64,000 nucleotides of DNA from Mucilaginibacter sp. SJ (GCF_028993635.1 NZ_CP118631.1:3534001-3598000); one strand, 5' to 3'; positions 1-9,139 are shown, numbered from the stretch's first letter. Notes: a model not told the origin generated them from the letters alone. A program made the numbers and translations.

Positions 1-617
1 TCGGGATAGTTTTCTTTTATCTTTTTGCTGATATGTTCCTGCACCGCGTTCATATCAAAAGGAGGCAAAAACTCACCATCAGGCATAGCTTCAATGCCAT
101 CTTTGTTACCGCAAACGCCTATAAATTTCTCTACATGTGAATACCATGGCGCTACATCATCATAACCAATAGGCCACTCAATGCCGTAACCAAAACGTGC
201 AGGGTTTTCAAACTCATACCTACTCCAGCGCTGGCAAGCTCTCCCCCACGTAAGCGACTTACCCCCAACCTGGTAACCGCGGATCCAGTCGAACGGCTTT
301 TCCTGTATATAAGGATGATCTTTATCTTTTACAAAGAAATGGGCATCATCTTCACCATAACCTGCCGCCCTGCTAATCAGTGGATTTTCTTTCAAAAAAT
401 CCTTCGTCATTTCGCCGCGGTGCTTAAACTCCCAGGGATCCATGGTTGCTGTTGGATAATCCTTGATGTGTTGCACATCCCGGCCACGCTCAAGCACAAG
501 GGTTTTTAAACCCTGTTCGCAAAGCTCCTTAGCCGCCCATCCACCACTAATGCCAGAGCCTATTACAATGGCATCAAAAGTAAACTGACCGGCAGTATTT
601 TTAGGTTCGTCAGGCAT
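1..617 (-). CDS. GMC-family oxidoreductase, N-terminal part (runs off window)
   Basis: The minus-strand frame opens with ATG at 617 and continues in frame to the window edge, giving about 205 residues; the 3' end lies outside. Residues 15-36 form a Rossmann FAD-binding segment with the GSGISGG fingerprint (GxGxxG), followed by an acidic-Arg strand end (LVLERG). About 90 residues later comes GYQVGGKSLTWGRACQRWS, typical of the GMC (glucose-methanol-choline) family region that contacts FAD. Family knowledge: flavin oxidation of sugars or alcohols; in Bacteroidota such proteins often pair with a gluconate dehydrogenase subunit 3-like partner, not visible here. No signal peptide is apparent in the N-terminus. 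Substrate unknown. Confidence 0.85.
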   Translation of the reverse strand, partial: MPDEPKNTAGQFTFDAIVIGSGISGGWAAKELCEQGLKTLVLERGRDVQHIKDYPTATMDPWEFKHRGEMTKDFLKENPLISRAAGYGEDDAHFFVKDKDHPYIQEKPFDWIRGYQVGGKSLTWGRACQRWSRYEFENPARFGYGIEWPIGYDDVAPWYSHVEKFIGVCGNKDGIEAMPDGEFLPPFDMNAVQEHISKKIKENYP

Positions 618-671
618 AGCTACAATTGGTTATGGTTAATAAACTATTTAATTGTCAATAGGTTTTAGTTA

Positions 672-739
672 AGCTGAAAGCGGAAGGCGGAAAGCTTAAA
701 GCTTTAAATTTTCGGCTTTTTGCCTTAAGCTTTCAGCTC
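672..739. repeat. Imperfect inverted repeat of the AGCTGAAAGC type, possible terminator
   Basis: Arms AGCTGAAAGC (672-681) and GCTTTCAGCT (729-738) are perfect complements, with a second purine-rich repeat and GGC...GCC pairing between them. A very similar AAGCTGAAAGC/GCTTTCAGCCTTAAGC cluster lies at 44.14-44.23 kb, so this is a dispersed element. It sits between the isomerase gene and the GMC oxidoreductase and could end transcription of the former. Confidence 0.6.
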
Positions 740-768
740 ATCACACCAGTCTAACAGCTTTTATACTG

Positions 769-1497
769 CTAAGCTTCCAGTTGCGCTGCGGCGGCATCAT
801 CCATAAATATCTGCGCATTTTGCAGCGTTTTAAATATTGAGGCCGGGACATCATTAGTAACACATCCTTGCAAAGCCTCCGCAATAATAGGTGCTTTTTT
901 ATCTCCACTGGCAATAAGCACCGGCACAGCGGCTTCGGCCAAATGCCGTAAGCCAAGGGTTATGCCTTCGGTTAAAACAGTATCGGTAGTAAAGTATTTT
1001 TGTGCAACCTCTATAGTAATAGGAGCTAATGGCGAATGATGCGCATAAGAACGAAAATCGGCACCAGGCTCATTAAGGCCAATGTGACCATTAAGCCCCA
1101 CGCCAACTACCATCATATCTAATCCTCCAAGTTTATCAATATGTTTATTCATGGCCTGGCATTCGGCATCCAGATCATCAGTCACAGCATTAAAAAATTT
1201 AACTTTTTTGGGTGAAATGTTAAGCGGCGTAAAAAAATGCTTTTCGAGGAAGTAAGTACAGCTGCCGTCATTAGTACGATCGAGGCCAACCCATTCATCC
1301 AGTCCCACAAAGTTGGTTTGGCTAAAATCAACCCGACCGAGGTTTGCATATTGAACCAGGTAGCTGAACATGCCGGTTGGCGAATCTCCGGATGGAAAAC
1401 AGATCAGCGCATCGGGCTTTTGGTTAACCAGGGTAACTACCAAATCGGCCGCAGCTTTCGACATGGTATTATAATCAGGATATATATGTAGTTTCAT
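769..1497 (-). CDS. Glucosamine/galactosamine-6-phosphate isomerase family protein
   Basis: A 242-residue member of the NagB/6-phosphogluconolactonase fold. Visible motifs are the phosphate-loop FPSGDSPTG (34-42), GLDEWVGL with the conserved Asp-Glu (67-68), and GVGLNGHIGLNEPG (132-145) holding the catalytic His138 and Glu143. The LDEW form and the ITLGL segment near 190 recall galactosamine-6-phosphate isomerase (AgaI) more than classical NagB, which has MDEY; this is from memory, not alignment. Expected reaction: aldose-ketose isomerisation with deamination of an amino-sugar 6-phosphate in the cytosol. The start lies 3 bases after the end of the upstream oxidoreductase gene, so the two are almost certainly co-transcribed. 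The exact sugar is uncertain. Confidence 0.8.
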   Translation of the reverse strand: MKLHIYPDYNTMSKAAADLVVTLVNQKPDALICFPSGDSPTGMFSYLVQYANLGRVDFSQTNFVGLDEWVGLDRTNDGSCTYFLEKHFFTPLNISPKKVKFFNAVTDDLDAECQAMNKHIDKLGGLDMMVVGVGLNGHIGLNEPGADFRSYAHHSPLAPITIEVAQKYFTTDTVLTEGITLGLRHLAEAAVPVLIASGDKKAPIIAEALQGCVTNDVPASIFKTLQNAQIFMDDAAAAQLEA

Positions 1498-1500
1498 TTT

Positions 1501-2586
1501 CTATTTATTATCGAGCCAAAGATTTACAGGTTTATCAATCTTTGCCGAAAATGGCAGCTCAATTTTTTTACCCGCTCCTGCCGATGCATAGGCAGCATAG
1601 ATGAGTTCGAGCACAGCCCTGCCATCCTCGCCCGTTACAAGTGGAGTCTTATCGTTTTGTACACAATCAATAAAATGTTTTAGCTCATGCGGATAACCCT
1701 GGTTAAAAGCCTCTTCAAAAATGGTAAAGCTCCATCCCTGCGTAGTATCCGATTTTTCCATGGCATAACCATAGCCGTCGCGGCTATATGTTACCGCTGC
1801 ATTGCCCATAAACAAATCGGCATAAATAACGCCGCCAAGACCATGGATTTCACACCTGTCATCCATGCCTCCGTGTTTGGCCCAGCTATTTTCGGCAACT
1901 GCGGTTACGCCGTTTTCAAACTCAACAATAATTACCGAATTATCTTCGCCTTTGGTGCGGCCTTTATGCAATACGGTGCTCATGCTGGCGTAAACACTTT
2001 TAGGTTTGGCATTATTCAGCATCCACCTAAACCAGCCTAACGCATGGCAACCCATATCCATGATCACCCCACCGCCGGAAAAATTGATATCATAAAACCA
2101 ATCCGAATGCGGGCCCGAATGTTTTTCGCCCTGTTTCAGCATATAGATTTCGCCAACAGCCCCTTCCTTTACCAAATGCCTTGCCCGCTCATACTTTGGT
2201 GCGAAGCAAAGCTCTTCTGCATACATCAGTTTTACATTGTTAGCCTTGCATACGGCTATCATTTCATCAGCTTCTTCAAGGGTTACGGCCAGCGGCTTTT
2301 CGATGATAACATGCTTGCCTGCTTTGGCTGCCTTAATAGTAGCTTCGGCGTGCAGGTAATTGGGCAGACAAATATCTACCACCTCACAGCCCGACTCGGC
2401 AAGTAGTTTATCAATATCATCAAACCATTGGGCTATATGATATTTTTCGGCAAAGGTTTTGGCTTTTTCGGAGTTGCGGGCATAGCAGGCTACAACATCG
2501 GCTTCGGGGATAAAACGATGGTATGATTCCATGTGGATATCGGTAATAAAACCGGCACCCAGGATGGCTACTTTAGTTTTGTTCAT
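1501..2586 (-). CDS. Gfo/Idh/MocA family NAD(P)-dependent oxidoreductase
   Basis: 361 residues. An N-terminal Rossmann domain begins AILGAGFITDIHM (8-20), and the family signature EKPLAV falls near residue 96. A C-terminal substrate domain follows, with conserved Gly/His segments (SGGGVIMDMGCHALGW) typical of Gfo/Idh/MocA enzymes. No Tat signal or export signal is seen, so a cytosolic sugar or inositol dehydrogenase is likely. It is the first gene of a two-gene minus-strand unit with the amino-sugar isomerase, suggesting a shared carbohydrate pathway. Length and domain order are normal for the family; the specific substrate cannot be read from sequence. Confidence 0.85.
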   Translation of the reverse strand: MNKTKVAILGAGFITDIHMESYHRFIPEADVVACYARNSEKAKTFAEKYHIAQWFDDIDKLLAESGCEVVDICLPNYLHAEATIKAAKAGKHVIIEKPLAVTLEEADEMIAVCKANNVKLMYAEELCFAPKYERARHLVKEGAVGEIYMLKQGEKHSGPHSDWFYDINFSGGGVIMDMGCHALGWFRWMLNNAKPKSVYASMSTVLHKGRTKGEDNSVIIVEFENGVTAVAENSWAKHGGMDDRCEIHGLGGVIYADLFMGNAAVTYSRDGYGYAMEKSDTTQGWSFTIFEEAFNQGYPHELKHFIDCVQNDKTPLVTGEDGRAVLELIYAAYASAGAGKKIELPFSAKIDKPVNLWLDNK

Positions 2587-2764
2587 AAAACGTATATATA
2601 ATTAAGCGCCGATAATTGGAACAGCGCACAGGATTTACCGGGTTAAGAATACCGTTCAAGATTAATGAATAATATTTAGAAATTGAAAATTTTTAGAAGA
2701 TGTATAAAGGCAACTTAGGATGATTTTATAATATACTTCGTTCCTCCTATGGATAATAAAATTG

Positions 2765-2865
2765 CCGTCATGTTGAACTTGTTTCAACACCTCATTTGCT
2801 CAGCCGCGTACTAATCCAAGCGCCTACCTTTCTTGTGGGGTGCTGAAACAAGTTCAGCATGACGG
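2765..2865. repeat. Dispersed palindrome of the GTCATGCTGAAC type
   Basis: Two 27-nt arms (2765-2791 and 2839-2865) are complementary at 25 positions, framing a 47-nt spacer. The arms carry GTCATGYTGAACTTGTTTCA on one side and its complement on the other. It occupies most of the informative sequence in the 370-base gap 2587-2956; the rest is AT-rich and shows no gene. This resembles palindromic intergenic repeats common in Bacteroidota genomes (knowledge, not searched). Confidence 0.75.
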
Positions 2866-2956
2866 ATGGCAGAGACGTAAATTCGCACAAAGGGCAGCAG
2901 ATTCAAAAACAAGTTTAACGAAACAGAAATCTTATTCTGTATACGATTAAACTCAT

Positions 2957-3202
2957 TTACTGCTCCAGCACGTGCTTTTTTATAAACTCAATTGTTGATT
3001 CGGGCAGGGCGTTGCCGCTGACCTGGGTAAGGCTGCCGTCGGGCTGTAACTCGAGCTCGGCATTGATATTGTTATCAATAAAAACATGCAGCTTATTTTG
3101 CTCTTTTTCAACACGGCAGGTAAGCTCACGTTCTGAGTAATTGATCAGGAATTCGTATTTCCCATCTTTAGGGGCCGGTGTGGTATCTTTTTGGTCAATC
3201 AT
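2957..3202 (-). CDS. Small protein of unknown function (81 aa)
   Basis: An 81-residue soluble, mixed-charge protein with no signal peptide or membrane segment. The body reads like two or three beta strands (KYEFLINYSERELTCRV, NKLHVFIDNNINAELEL) followed by a short helix at the C-terminus. I do not recognise a family. Codon use looks coding and there is no competing frame on either strand. It stands alone between the palindrome at 2.8 kb and the OstA-like gene, separated from the latter by a terminator-like hairpin, so it probably has its own promoter. Confidence 0.6.
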   Translation of the reverse strand: MIDQKDTTPAPKDGKYEFLINYSERELTCRVEKEQNKLHVFIDNNINAELELQPDGSLTQVSGNALPESTIEFIKKHVLEQ

Positions 3203-3290
3203 GGCGGTAGCGTTTATGAAGATAACACACCGGATTGCATGATGTTTACTTTACAGGCAAATAAAACAGTTGTTTAAACATGTTTTAAAA

Positions 3291-3331
3291 AGAGGCAGAA
3301 AAAAAGAGATAGCCCGCCGGCTGTCTCTTTT
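3291..3331 (-). terminator. Rho-independent terminator, probably for the OstA-like gene
   Basis: A 10-bp stem (3305-3314 with 3319-3328, one G-U) and CGCC loop are followed on the minus strand by seven or more T residues (3291-3305 read in reverse). A shorter T-run exists on the plus side. It lies downstream of the OstA-like gene. The remaining 270-base gap shows no gene. Confidence 0.7.
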
Positions 3332-3472
3332 AAATTTAAGTTGACTGACCTCATTATTTATCATAAAGAACTAATTGGTTAGAACGATAATAACAATTAG
3401 TCAAATATAAGCACTATAGAATTAGTAGACTAATTTTTTTGATAAAAAATGTTACTTTTTTTTCATTTTGAG

Positions 3473-6049
3473 TCAGTTTTTCTTAACAGATGGCGTTTTG
3501 TTAACAATACTGTCCTTTTTCTGCCCGTTTTCGGGTAGTTTTGGTGCAAAATTTCTGATTATCGTATCCTTTTTAAATTTTATCGCATTATTCTTCCCTG
3601 TATCAACTTTTAGGGTACTATCCTGCATATTTTTTGATCCGGGACCTTTCAGGCTATCCGTCTTGAGGTCTGTTCCCCGCTTAACAGTTCCGGGTTTAGC
3701 AGGAGCATTTTTTGCCGGCGACTTGGTCGGCGCCGCTTTTTTATTGTGCTTTTTAATGATATCTTCTTTTGAAGCTGGACGCTCTTTAGGCTTCCATAAA
3801 AAGCCTTTCAATATCTTATCGTCTTCCTTTACTTTATCAATAGGGATGTACCTGTTTTCGGGCTTGGTTAAAAAGTAAATATCTGTAGCCTGGTTCTTTT
3901 TAAAAATGGTACGGATCCGGCTGCTCAATGACCGTTGCATCCCCGAAACTTTGCCACTGTCGCGCTGAAAATATATAGTTTCGGCATTGCCAAACGTATA
4001 CATCTGGTCAAGCTTATCATCTTTAAAATATCCCCGCATTTTTTTACCCGATACCTGGTTAAAATGCGTTGAATCATCCTTTTCAATATTTACGATAAAT
4101 GCCGAGGGGAACAGTTCAATATTGTCCAGCTTTTTATGGCGCATTTGCATATACACGGTATCCCCGCTCAACTGCGAACCCTGTGTCCAGATAATAGGGT
4201 TCACATACATGCGCATGGTAGAGTCGCTGTTGCTGTAAAATACCGAATCGGATTTAGCCTGCAAGTCGGATTTAAAGATCTTGACATGGTGGTGCCCGAT
4301 AAGCATCCTCACCCGTGCTGTATCCTTCAGGTTAACAGGGTATTGTTTAAAAACCGGGTCCCGCTGCATCTGCTCACGGGCTATACTATCCTGCTTTGCT
4401 TTTTTAATAGCCGCAAGCGCGTCCTTTTTTCGTTGTAATGAATCATTTACCGGTTTAGGCTTTCCAAAAAAGTCGCGGTGAAAATAGCTGGTATCTTTAG
4501 GTACCTTTATATAATATGCAGTAAGGAATTTCGACGATTTTTTATCAGCCGCCAGTTTCCGCTGTTTCAGTGTAGTATCGCGTAAAGTACGCTGGCGTTC
4601 CTGGTAAATTTTTTGATTTTTATAGGTCATGATCTGCGTTTCGATGGTATCAGCAGTCATGTATATCGAATCGCGTTTGATGTGGCTCGTGTCTTTTGAG
4701 GTCACAGTTGCTTTTACAGGTACAAGCTTTCCTGCTACTTTAGCAATTCCAGGCTTAATAGCATCAGCTACCCCGGCCAGGCTGCCTATGTTTTTTATAT
4801 TCGCTTTATCCTTATTATTTTTTAATGCCGGGGCCGCCGCCTTCAACGCCGAGTCAATCAGTTTTTCGTTCCCTTTTTTGGCCTGCGTTGTCGCTTTTAT
4901 CAAAGCATCGGCATTGGCATCTTTATTATTTTGTAAAGCGCCCTGTACCAGCTTAGTTGCCATATCAACATTGGCGCTATCTTTTTTTTCTATGGCAAAT
5001 GGCTGTTTAATAGGGACAGTATTAGCCGGGGCTTTGCGGTTGCTATCGGGCTTTATGGCATTGGCAATTTTGGTGAGGTCGGTAACATTTTTTGCCGATG
5101 CTTTGGCATTTTTATTTCCGGCAGGCAATTGCTTAACCGTAGTGTCGGTTTTACTGGTATCCCTTTGCTCGGAGATCAATACCACATAAGCATTTTCGGT
5201 AACAACGGTTTTTTCCTCTGCCCTATAGTAAGTACCCAGATCGCCTTTAATGGTTACTTTCTGTTCACGATCTTCAAAGGTGATGTTCTTTACCGCGCGG
5301 CCGTATCCTTTTAACTTATCATAAAAAAGGCTATCCCCTTTTAATGATTTGGTTCCTTGCCTGTATGAGTTTTTTTTACCAAAATATGCCTGCTCGGTAA
5401 CAGTGTTATACAAACCGTTTTCAGTATATAGGGTATCCTTGTCCTTAGTACCATAAATATTGGTTGGGCCGAAAAAATAGGCAATACGTGTACCTGTATT
5501 ATACTTAAGGGTATCGTTTTTTATAAGGGCATCGGGTGTGGTTAGCACTACGTCGTACCGGAAATAAGAGTCGCGGCTGAAAGCAAAATAGTAGCCGTTT
5601 TTACTGGTAAGCACATTATCCTTATTCACCAGTTTTCCGCCGCCGGTATAGGTGCCTATGCGGCTGGCTGTGTTGTAGGTAAGATAATTAGTGGTTAGCG
5701 TAGCATCGCGGTCAACCATCTTAACATTATTGGTAAGGATGGCTGTTTTGGTATTGCCATTATAGTTCAGCTTATCCGAAAATATATTCAGCGTATCGCC
5801 CTGGTTTATGTTTACGTTACCAAAGGCGTCAAAAGCGTTTTCGTTGGGGTAAAAGTAAGCACTATCCGACCGGAGGAGGGAATAATCCTGCTTAAATACA
5901 CCTTTATACACCTTGATCAGCTGCCTGCCGCTAGCCGTTTTTCCGCCGGTGCTTCGTTCAGATTGTATCAGGTTTACAATTGATTTTTTTTGAGCCATAG
6001 CTGCAGTTGCCATCGCCAAAAACAAAAAGCATAAAACGTATTTCCTCAC
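3473..6049 (-). CDS. OstA-like outer-membrane LPS transport protein
   Basis: 858 residues starting with a clear signal peptide (basic MRK, hydrophobic core, cleavage near AMAQ). The first ~280 residues consist of repeated short beta-strand segments such as DTLNIFSDKLNYNGNTKTA and GTYYRAEEKTVVTENAYVV, the pattern of the OstA/LptA beta-jellyroll. A Lys/Ala-rich low-complexity stretch at about 290-450 interrupts the fold, a second OstA-like block follows (about 570-720), and the C-terminal ~110 residues are Lys/Pro/Asp-rich and probably disordered. Family knowledge: LptA and the LptD N-domain bridge LPS across the periplasm. The protein is divergent from tilS with a 51-bp gap. I infer a periplasmic or outer-membrane role in LPS export; whether it acts as LptA or with an LptD barrel is open. 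Confidence 0.75.
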   Translation of the reverse strand: MRKYVLCFLFLAMATAAMAQKKSIVNLIQSERSTGGKTASGRQLIKVYKGVFKQDYSLLRSDSAYFYPNENAFDAFGNVNINQGDTLNIFSDKLNYNGNTKTAILTNNVKMVDRDATLTTNYLTYNTASRIGTYTGGGKLVNKDNVLTSKNGYYFAFSRDSYFRYDVVLTTPDALIKNDTLKYNTGTRIAYFFGPTNIYGTKDKDTLYTENGLYNTVTEQAYFGKKNSYRQGTKSLKGDSLFYDKLKGYGRAVKNITFEDREQKVTIKGDLGTYYRAEEKTVVTENAYVVLISEQRDTSKTDTTVKQLPAGNKNAKASAKNVTDLTKIANAIKPDSNRKAPANTVPIKQPFAIEKKDSANVDMATKLVQGALQNNKDANADALIKATTQAKKGNEKLIDSALKAAAPALKNNKDKANIKNIGSLAGVADAIKPGIAKVAGKLVPVKATVTSKDTSHIKRDSIYMTADTIETQIMTYKNQKIYQERQRTLRDTTLKQRKLAADKKSSKFLTAYYIKVPKDTSYFHRDFFGKPKPVNDSLQRKKDALAAIKKAKQDSIAREQMQRDPVFKQYPVNLKDTARVRMLIGHHHVKIFKSDLQAKSDSVFYSNSDSTMRMYVNPIIWTQGSQLSGDTVYMQMRHKKLDNIELFPSAFIVNIEKDDSTHFNQVSGKKMRGYFKDDKLDQMYTFGNAETIYFQRDSGKVSGMQRSLSSRIRTIFKKNQATDIYFLTKPENRYIPIDKVKEDDKILKGFLWKPKERPASKEDIIKKHNKKAAPTKSPAKNAPAKPGTVKRGTDLKTDSLKGPGSKNMQDSTLKVDTGKNNAIKFKKDTIIRNFAPKLPENGQKKDSIVNKTPSVKKN

Positions 6050-6100
6050 AATGGCAAAATTAGTTTTTTGTTGGGGTTATTAAATTAATAATTTTGATGA

Positions 6101-7438
6101 ATGCTGCCAGTTAATCAGTTTGTTAATTTTATTGAGCAAAATGCTTTGTTTACACCTGCTGCCAAAATACTGGCAGCTGTAAGCGGCGGCATCGATTCGG
6201 TTTTAATGGTACACCTGCTTAAAACCGCGGGTTATGATTTTGGCATAGCCCATTGTAACTTTCAGCTGCGCGACGATGAAGCCCTGCGCGATCAGGCTTT
6301 TTGCCGCAACCTCGCCACTACCCTCGGCGTACCTTTCCATACCATCAATTTTGATACAGAACAATATGCTGCCGAAAACAAGATCTCGATCCAAATGGCA
6401 GCCCGCGATCTGCGTTATCAATGGTTTGATACCATCAGTCAGCACTCAGATTATGAAGTTGTTGCGCTTGCTCACCACCAAAACGATACTATTGAAACAA
6501 TATTGTTAAACCTTACACGCGGCACCGGTATTGCCGGTCTGCATGGCATCTTGCCTAAAAATGGCAAGCTGGTGCGCCCCCTGTTGTTTTTGACCCGTGC
6601 AGAAATACAGACCATTGTTACTACCGAAGGTTTAACTTTTGTAGAGGACAGCTCCAACGCTTCGGCAAAATATGCCCGCAATAAGATCAGGCTGGAAGTT
6701 GTGCCCAAGTTGAAAGAACTAAACCCATCGCTCGAAAAAACGTTTGAAAACAACCTGCTTCATTTCCGCGAACTGGAACAGTTGCTGGAAATCAAGCTCG
6801 ACGAATTAAGGCAAACGCTGCCGCAGATCCATGATGGCGTCACATACCTGCCCATTACCAAAGTAAAAAAACTAAACCCCAAACGGCTGCTTCTTTTTAA
6901 ACTGCTGGGTAAATACGGTTTTAATGAAACTACCATCGACGATCTTATTGCCTCACTTGACAAACATCCGGGCCGGGTATTTGAGTCCGGAACACATACC
7001 TTATTGCTTGACAGGGAAAATATCATTCTCAAACAAAAAACAGCGACCCACCTGTCCGAGGTTATTATCAATGCCACAGACCATGAAGCAAATTTTGGCG
7101 TTTATAAGCTTAACCTGCTGCATGATGATAGTCCGCTGATTATAAAAGATAATCCTTTGGCAGTATCCATTGATGCTGATAAGCTGGTTTATCCGCTCAG
7201 GATGCGTTGCTGGCATGAGGGCGATCATTTTTTCCCTTTGGGGATGAAGGGCAAAAAAAAATTAAGCGACTTTTTCATTAATCAAAAAGTGCCGCTGCAC
7301 CAAAAGGAAGAAATCCCTGTCCTTGTAAACGGCAACGGCGAAATTATGTGGGTTGGCGGCTATCGCCCCGACGAAAGGTATAAAGTGAGTGATAACACTA
7401 AAAAAGTTACTATCTTCGAACTGTTTAAACTAACATGA
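6101..7438 (+). CDS. tilS: tRNA(Ile)-lysidine synthetase TilS
   Basis: 445 residues. The PP-loop ATPase motif SGGIDS (28-33) is intact, followed by the N-type ATPase domain with AHHQNDTIETILLNLTRGTG (about 127-146), a TilS hallmark. The C-terminal TilS domain carries PLRMRCWHEGDHFFPLGMKG and KKLSDFFINQKVP. The enzyme converts C34 of tRNA-Ile2 (CAU anticodon) to lysidine using ATP and lysine, an essential cytosolic step. Length is normal. Its stop overlaps the start of the next gene by 4 bp (ATGA), so the two are translationally coupled. Confidence 0.95.
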   Translation: MLPVNQFVNFIEQNALFTPAAKILAAVSGGIDSVLMVHLLKTAGYDFGIAHCNFQLRDDEALRDQAFCRNLATTLGVPFHTINFDTEQYAAENKISIQMAARDLRYQWFDTISQHSDYEVVALAHHQNDTIETILLNLTRGTGIAGLHGILPKNGKLVRPLLFLTRAEIQTIVTTEGLTFVEDSSNASAKYARNKIRLEVVPKLKELNPSLEKTFENNLLHFRELEQLLEIKLDELRQTLPQIHDGVTYLPITKVKKLNPKRLLLFKLLGKYGFNETTIDDLIASLDKHPGRVFESGTHTLLLDRENIILKQKTATHLSEVIINATDHEANFGVYKLNLLHDDSPLIIKDNPLAVSIDADKLVYPLRMRCWHEGDHFFPLGMKGKKKLSDFFINQKVPLHQKEEIPVLVNGNGEIMWVGGYRPDERYKVSDNTKKVTIFELFKLT

Positions 7439-7917
7439 GCGATAAATCCGTTTTTACTGAAAAACAATACCTTGGTCGGGAATTTATACCGCTAACCATA
7501 CGCCTGGTTTTAGCCATGTTTTGTTTTGCGGCCTACTTTTTTACCGACGAACGCGAACGCAACGGCGATTTGCTGGTTGTAGTGGGCTTCTCTATCATCA
7601 TTATTTCTATCATCCTGGGCTTCCTGCTGCATTTTCGCACCCGTGTTGAAAACAAAAGTGTTATGCTTGACGGGCTGTGGACAACCAAACTGGTAAAAAT
7701 TGATTTGAACAGCATTGTCAAGGCTGAAAAAGGTACCTATAGCCGCTATCTTTTCAACAACCCTGTTTATAATCTGCATACCAAAGGGACCATCCGTTTT
7801 TTTACCTCAGGCAATGAAGCCATCCACCTTACCGATCGTGATGGTCTGCTTTATATCATCGGCTCCAAACACCCTAATGAATTTTTGAGGGCGATAAAGG
7901 AAGAGATGAAGAAGTAA
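7435..7917 (+). CDS. Two-TM membrane protein of unknown function
   Basis: 160 residues. Two hydrophobic segments at about 22-40 (LTIRLVLAMFCFAAYFFT) and 47-70 (LLVVVGFSIIIISIILGFLL) form a hairpin separated by a charged turn (DERERNGD). The rest is a soluble C-terminal domain with beta-strand character (VMLDGLWTTKLVKIDLNSIVKAEKG). The pattern of two TM helices followed by a PH-like soluble part is seen in several uncharacterised Bacteroidota proteins; I do not assign a family. It overlaps tilS by 4 bp and is likely co-transcribed with it. Function unknown. Confidence 0.75.
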   Translation: MSDKSVFTEKQYLGREFIPLTIRLVLAMFCFAAYFFTDERERNGDLLVVVGFSIIIISIILGFLLHFRTRVENKSVMLDGLWTTKLVKIDLNSIVKAEKGTYSRYLFNNPVYNLHTKGTIRFFTSGNEAIHLTDRDGLLYIIGSKHPNEFLRAIKEEMKK

Positions 7918-7942
7918 TTAACCGTATAACAATATATATTCC

Positions 7943-8096
7943 TGTCATTTCGACGAACAAGTGCGGGCATTGAGCGGTAGCGTGAGGAGAAATCTTATAC
8001 AGCCTGCTTGCAAATTTGCGTGGCACACCTGCATAGCGTATAAGATTTCTCTTTCGCTCCGGCACTCTATCCCACCCTTGCTCTATCGAAATGACA
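7943..8096. repeat. Dispersed long inverted repeat (TGTCATTTCGA ends)
   Basis: Outer arms TGTCATTTCGA (7943-7953) and TCGAAATGACA (8086-8096) match perfectly; an inner pair GAGAAATCTTATAC (7987-8000) and GTATAAGATTTCTC (8038-8051) also matches perfectly. The element fills the gap between two convergent genes (stops at 7917 and 8116). It resembles widely distributed bacterial intergenic repeats that contain GAGAAATCT. Confidence 0.8.
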
Positions 8097-8115
8097 TTTT
8101 TTGATTTTTTATCAT

Positions 8116-8997
8116 CTACTCACTCCCCATCACCTTCATCAATTCCTCAATAAATAAAATTGCGGCCCTTTTACGGTAAACACCTTTTTGCCAAAGGATG
8201 TATGATTGCCGTTTGATCTCTTTTGATTCGATGGGTATGGCGATCACTTTATTCCAGCCTATTATCGCTTTTTCGTTCAGGATAGTTGCCCAATGCCCGT
8301 TCTCAACCAAAGCCAGCAATGAATGCACATCATTCAGCTCTATTTTGATATTAGGCACTATTTTTTTGCGATTAAAAAGCTCGTTGATAAACTCGCGCGA
8401 GCTGAAACCTTTGCCCGGTAAAATAAGATCCTGCTTAGCCAGTTCTCCGAGACTTATTTTGTTAAGTTTAGCCAGGGGATTATTTTTTGAAACTACCATT
8501 ACCACGCTCGAGCTAAACAGCTCCTGCATTTCCAGGTCTTCGTCATCGCTTTCGTTGTGAAACGCCAGGATCATGTCCAGCTCGGCCAGGCGAAGCTTCT
8601 TTTCCAGTTCTTCGGGGTTACCGTAGCTGATAAAGATCTTAATGCCTGGATATTTGGTGCTGAACGGGGCCAGCGCCGGTAGTAACAAGGAGGTAAAAGC
8701 ATATGAAACGCCAAGGTTCAGTTCGCCCGTAGTTGCGTTCTGCAATTCGCTTATGGCTTGCCTGCTCCGTTGTACATCGTTAAGGATTTTGCGGGCATGG
8801 GTTAAGAATATATGCCCGGCTTCGGTAATGCGTACGTGCTTGCCTATCCTATCGAACAATAGCATCCCCAGTTCCTCTTCCAGTTGTTTGATTTGTTGTG
8901 ATAACGTGCTTTGTGTAATAAACACAGCGGCTGCAGCCTCAGTGAAGTTCATGGTTTCGGCAGCCTTAACAAAGTACTGCAATTGACGCAATTCCAT
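8116..8997 (-). CDS. LysR-family transcriptional regulator
   Basis: 293 residues. The N-terminal winged HTH is textbook LysR: MELRQLQYFVKAAETMNFTE and then AAVFITQSTLSQQIKQLEEE (helix-turn-helix about 18-37), LGMLLFDRIGKHVRITEAG. The C-terminal periplasmic-binding-like domain (about 90-290) senses an unknown effector. It is divergently arranged with the MFS transporter gene, 142 bp apart, the standard layout for a LysR regulator and its target. A perfect TAnnTTTG element on the minus strand (TACATTTG, 9044-9051) would give a leader of about 40 nt. Confidence 0.92.
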   Translation of the reverse strand: MELRQLQYFVKAAETMNFTEAAAAVFITQSTLSQQIKQLEEELGMLLFDRIGKHVRITEAGHIFLTHARKILNDVQRSRQAISELQNATTGELNLGVSYAFTSLLLPALAPFSTKYPGIKIFISYGNPEELEKKLRLAELDMILAFHNESDDEDLEMQELFSSSVVMVVSKNNPLAKLNKISLGELAKQDLILPGKGFSSREFINELFNRKKIVPNIKIELNDVHSLLALVENGHWATILNEKAIIGWNKVIAIPIESKEIKRQSYILWQKGVYRKRAAILFIEELMKVMGSE

Positions 8998-9014
8998 AAT
9001 TAATCGTTTTTACC

Positions 9015-9070
9015 TATCAATTCTATTAAAACAATCTATTTTACAAATGTATTGATATGGGCGATATTTG
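9015..9070. promoter_or_regulatory. Divergent promoter region with candidate LysR operator
   Basis: An inverted repeat TATCAAT (9015-9021) / ATTGATA (9051-9057) brackets the minus-strand -7 box TACATTTG (9044-9051) of the LysR gene. A plus-strand GATATTTG (9063-9070), 7 of 8 to the Bacteroidota -7 consensus, could serve the MFS gene. The position fits an autoregulated LysR binding site, but the site is not proven. Confidence 0.5.
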
Positions 9071-9139
9071 CAGCATAAAACAATTCAACAGTCTTGCATT
9101 AAGTACTCCCCTGAATTTGCTTTTGTTATGAATTGAACA

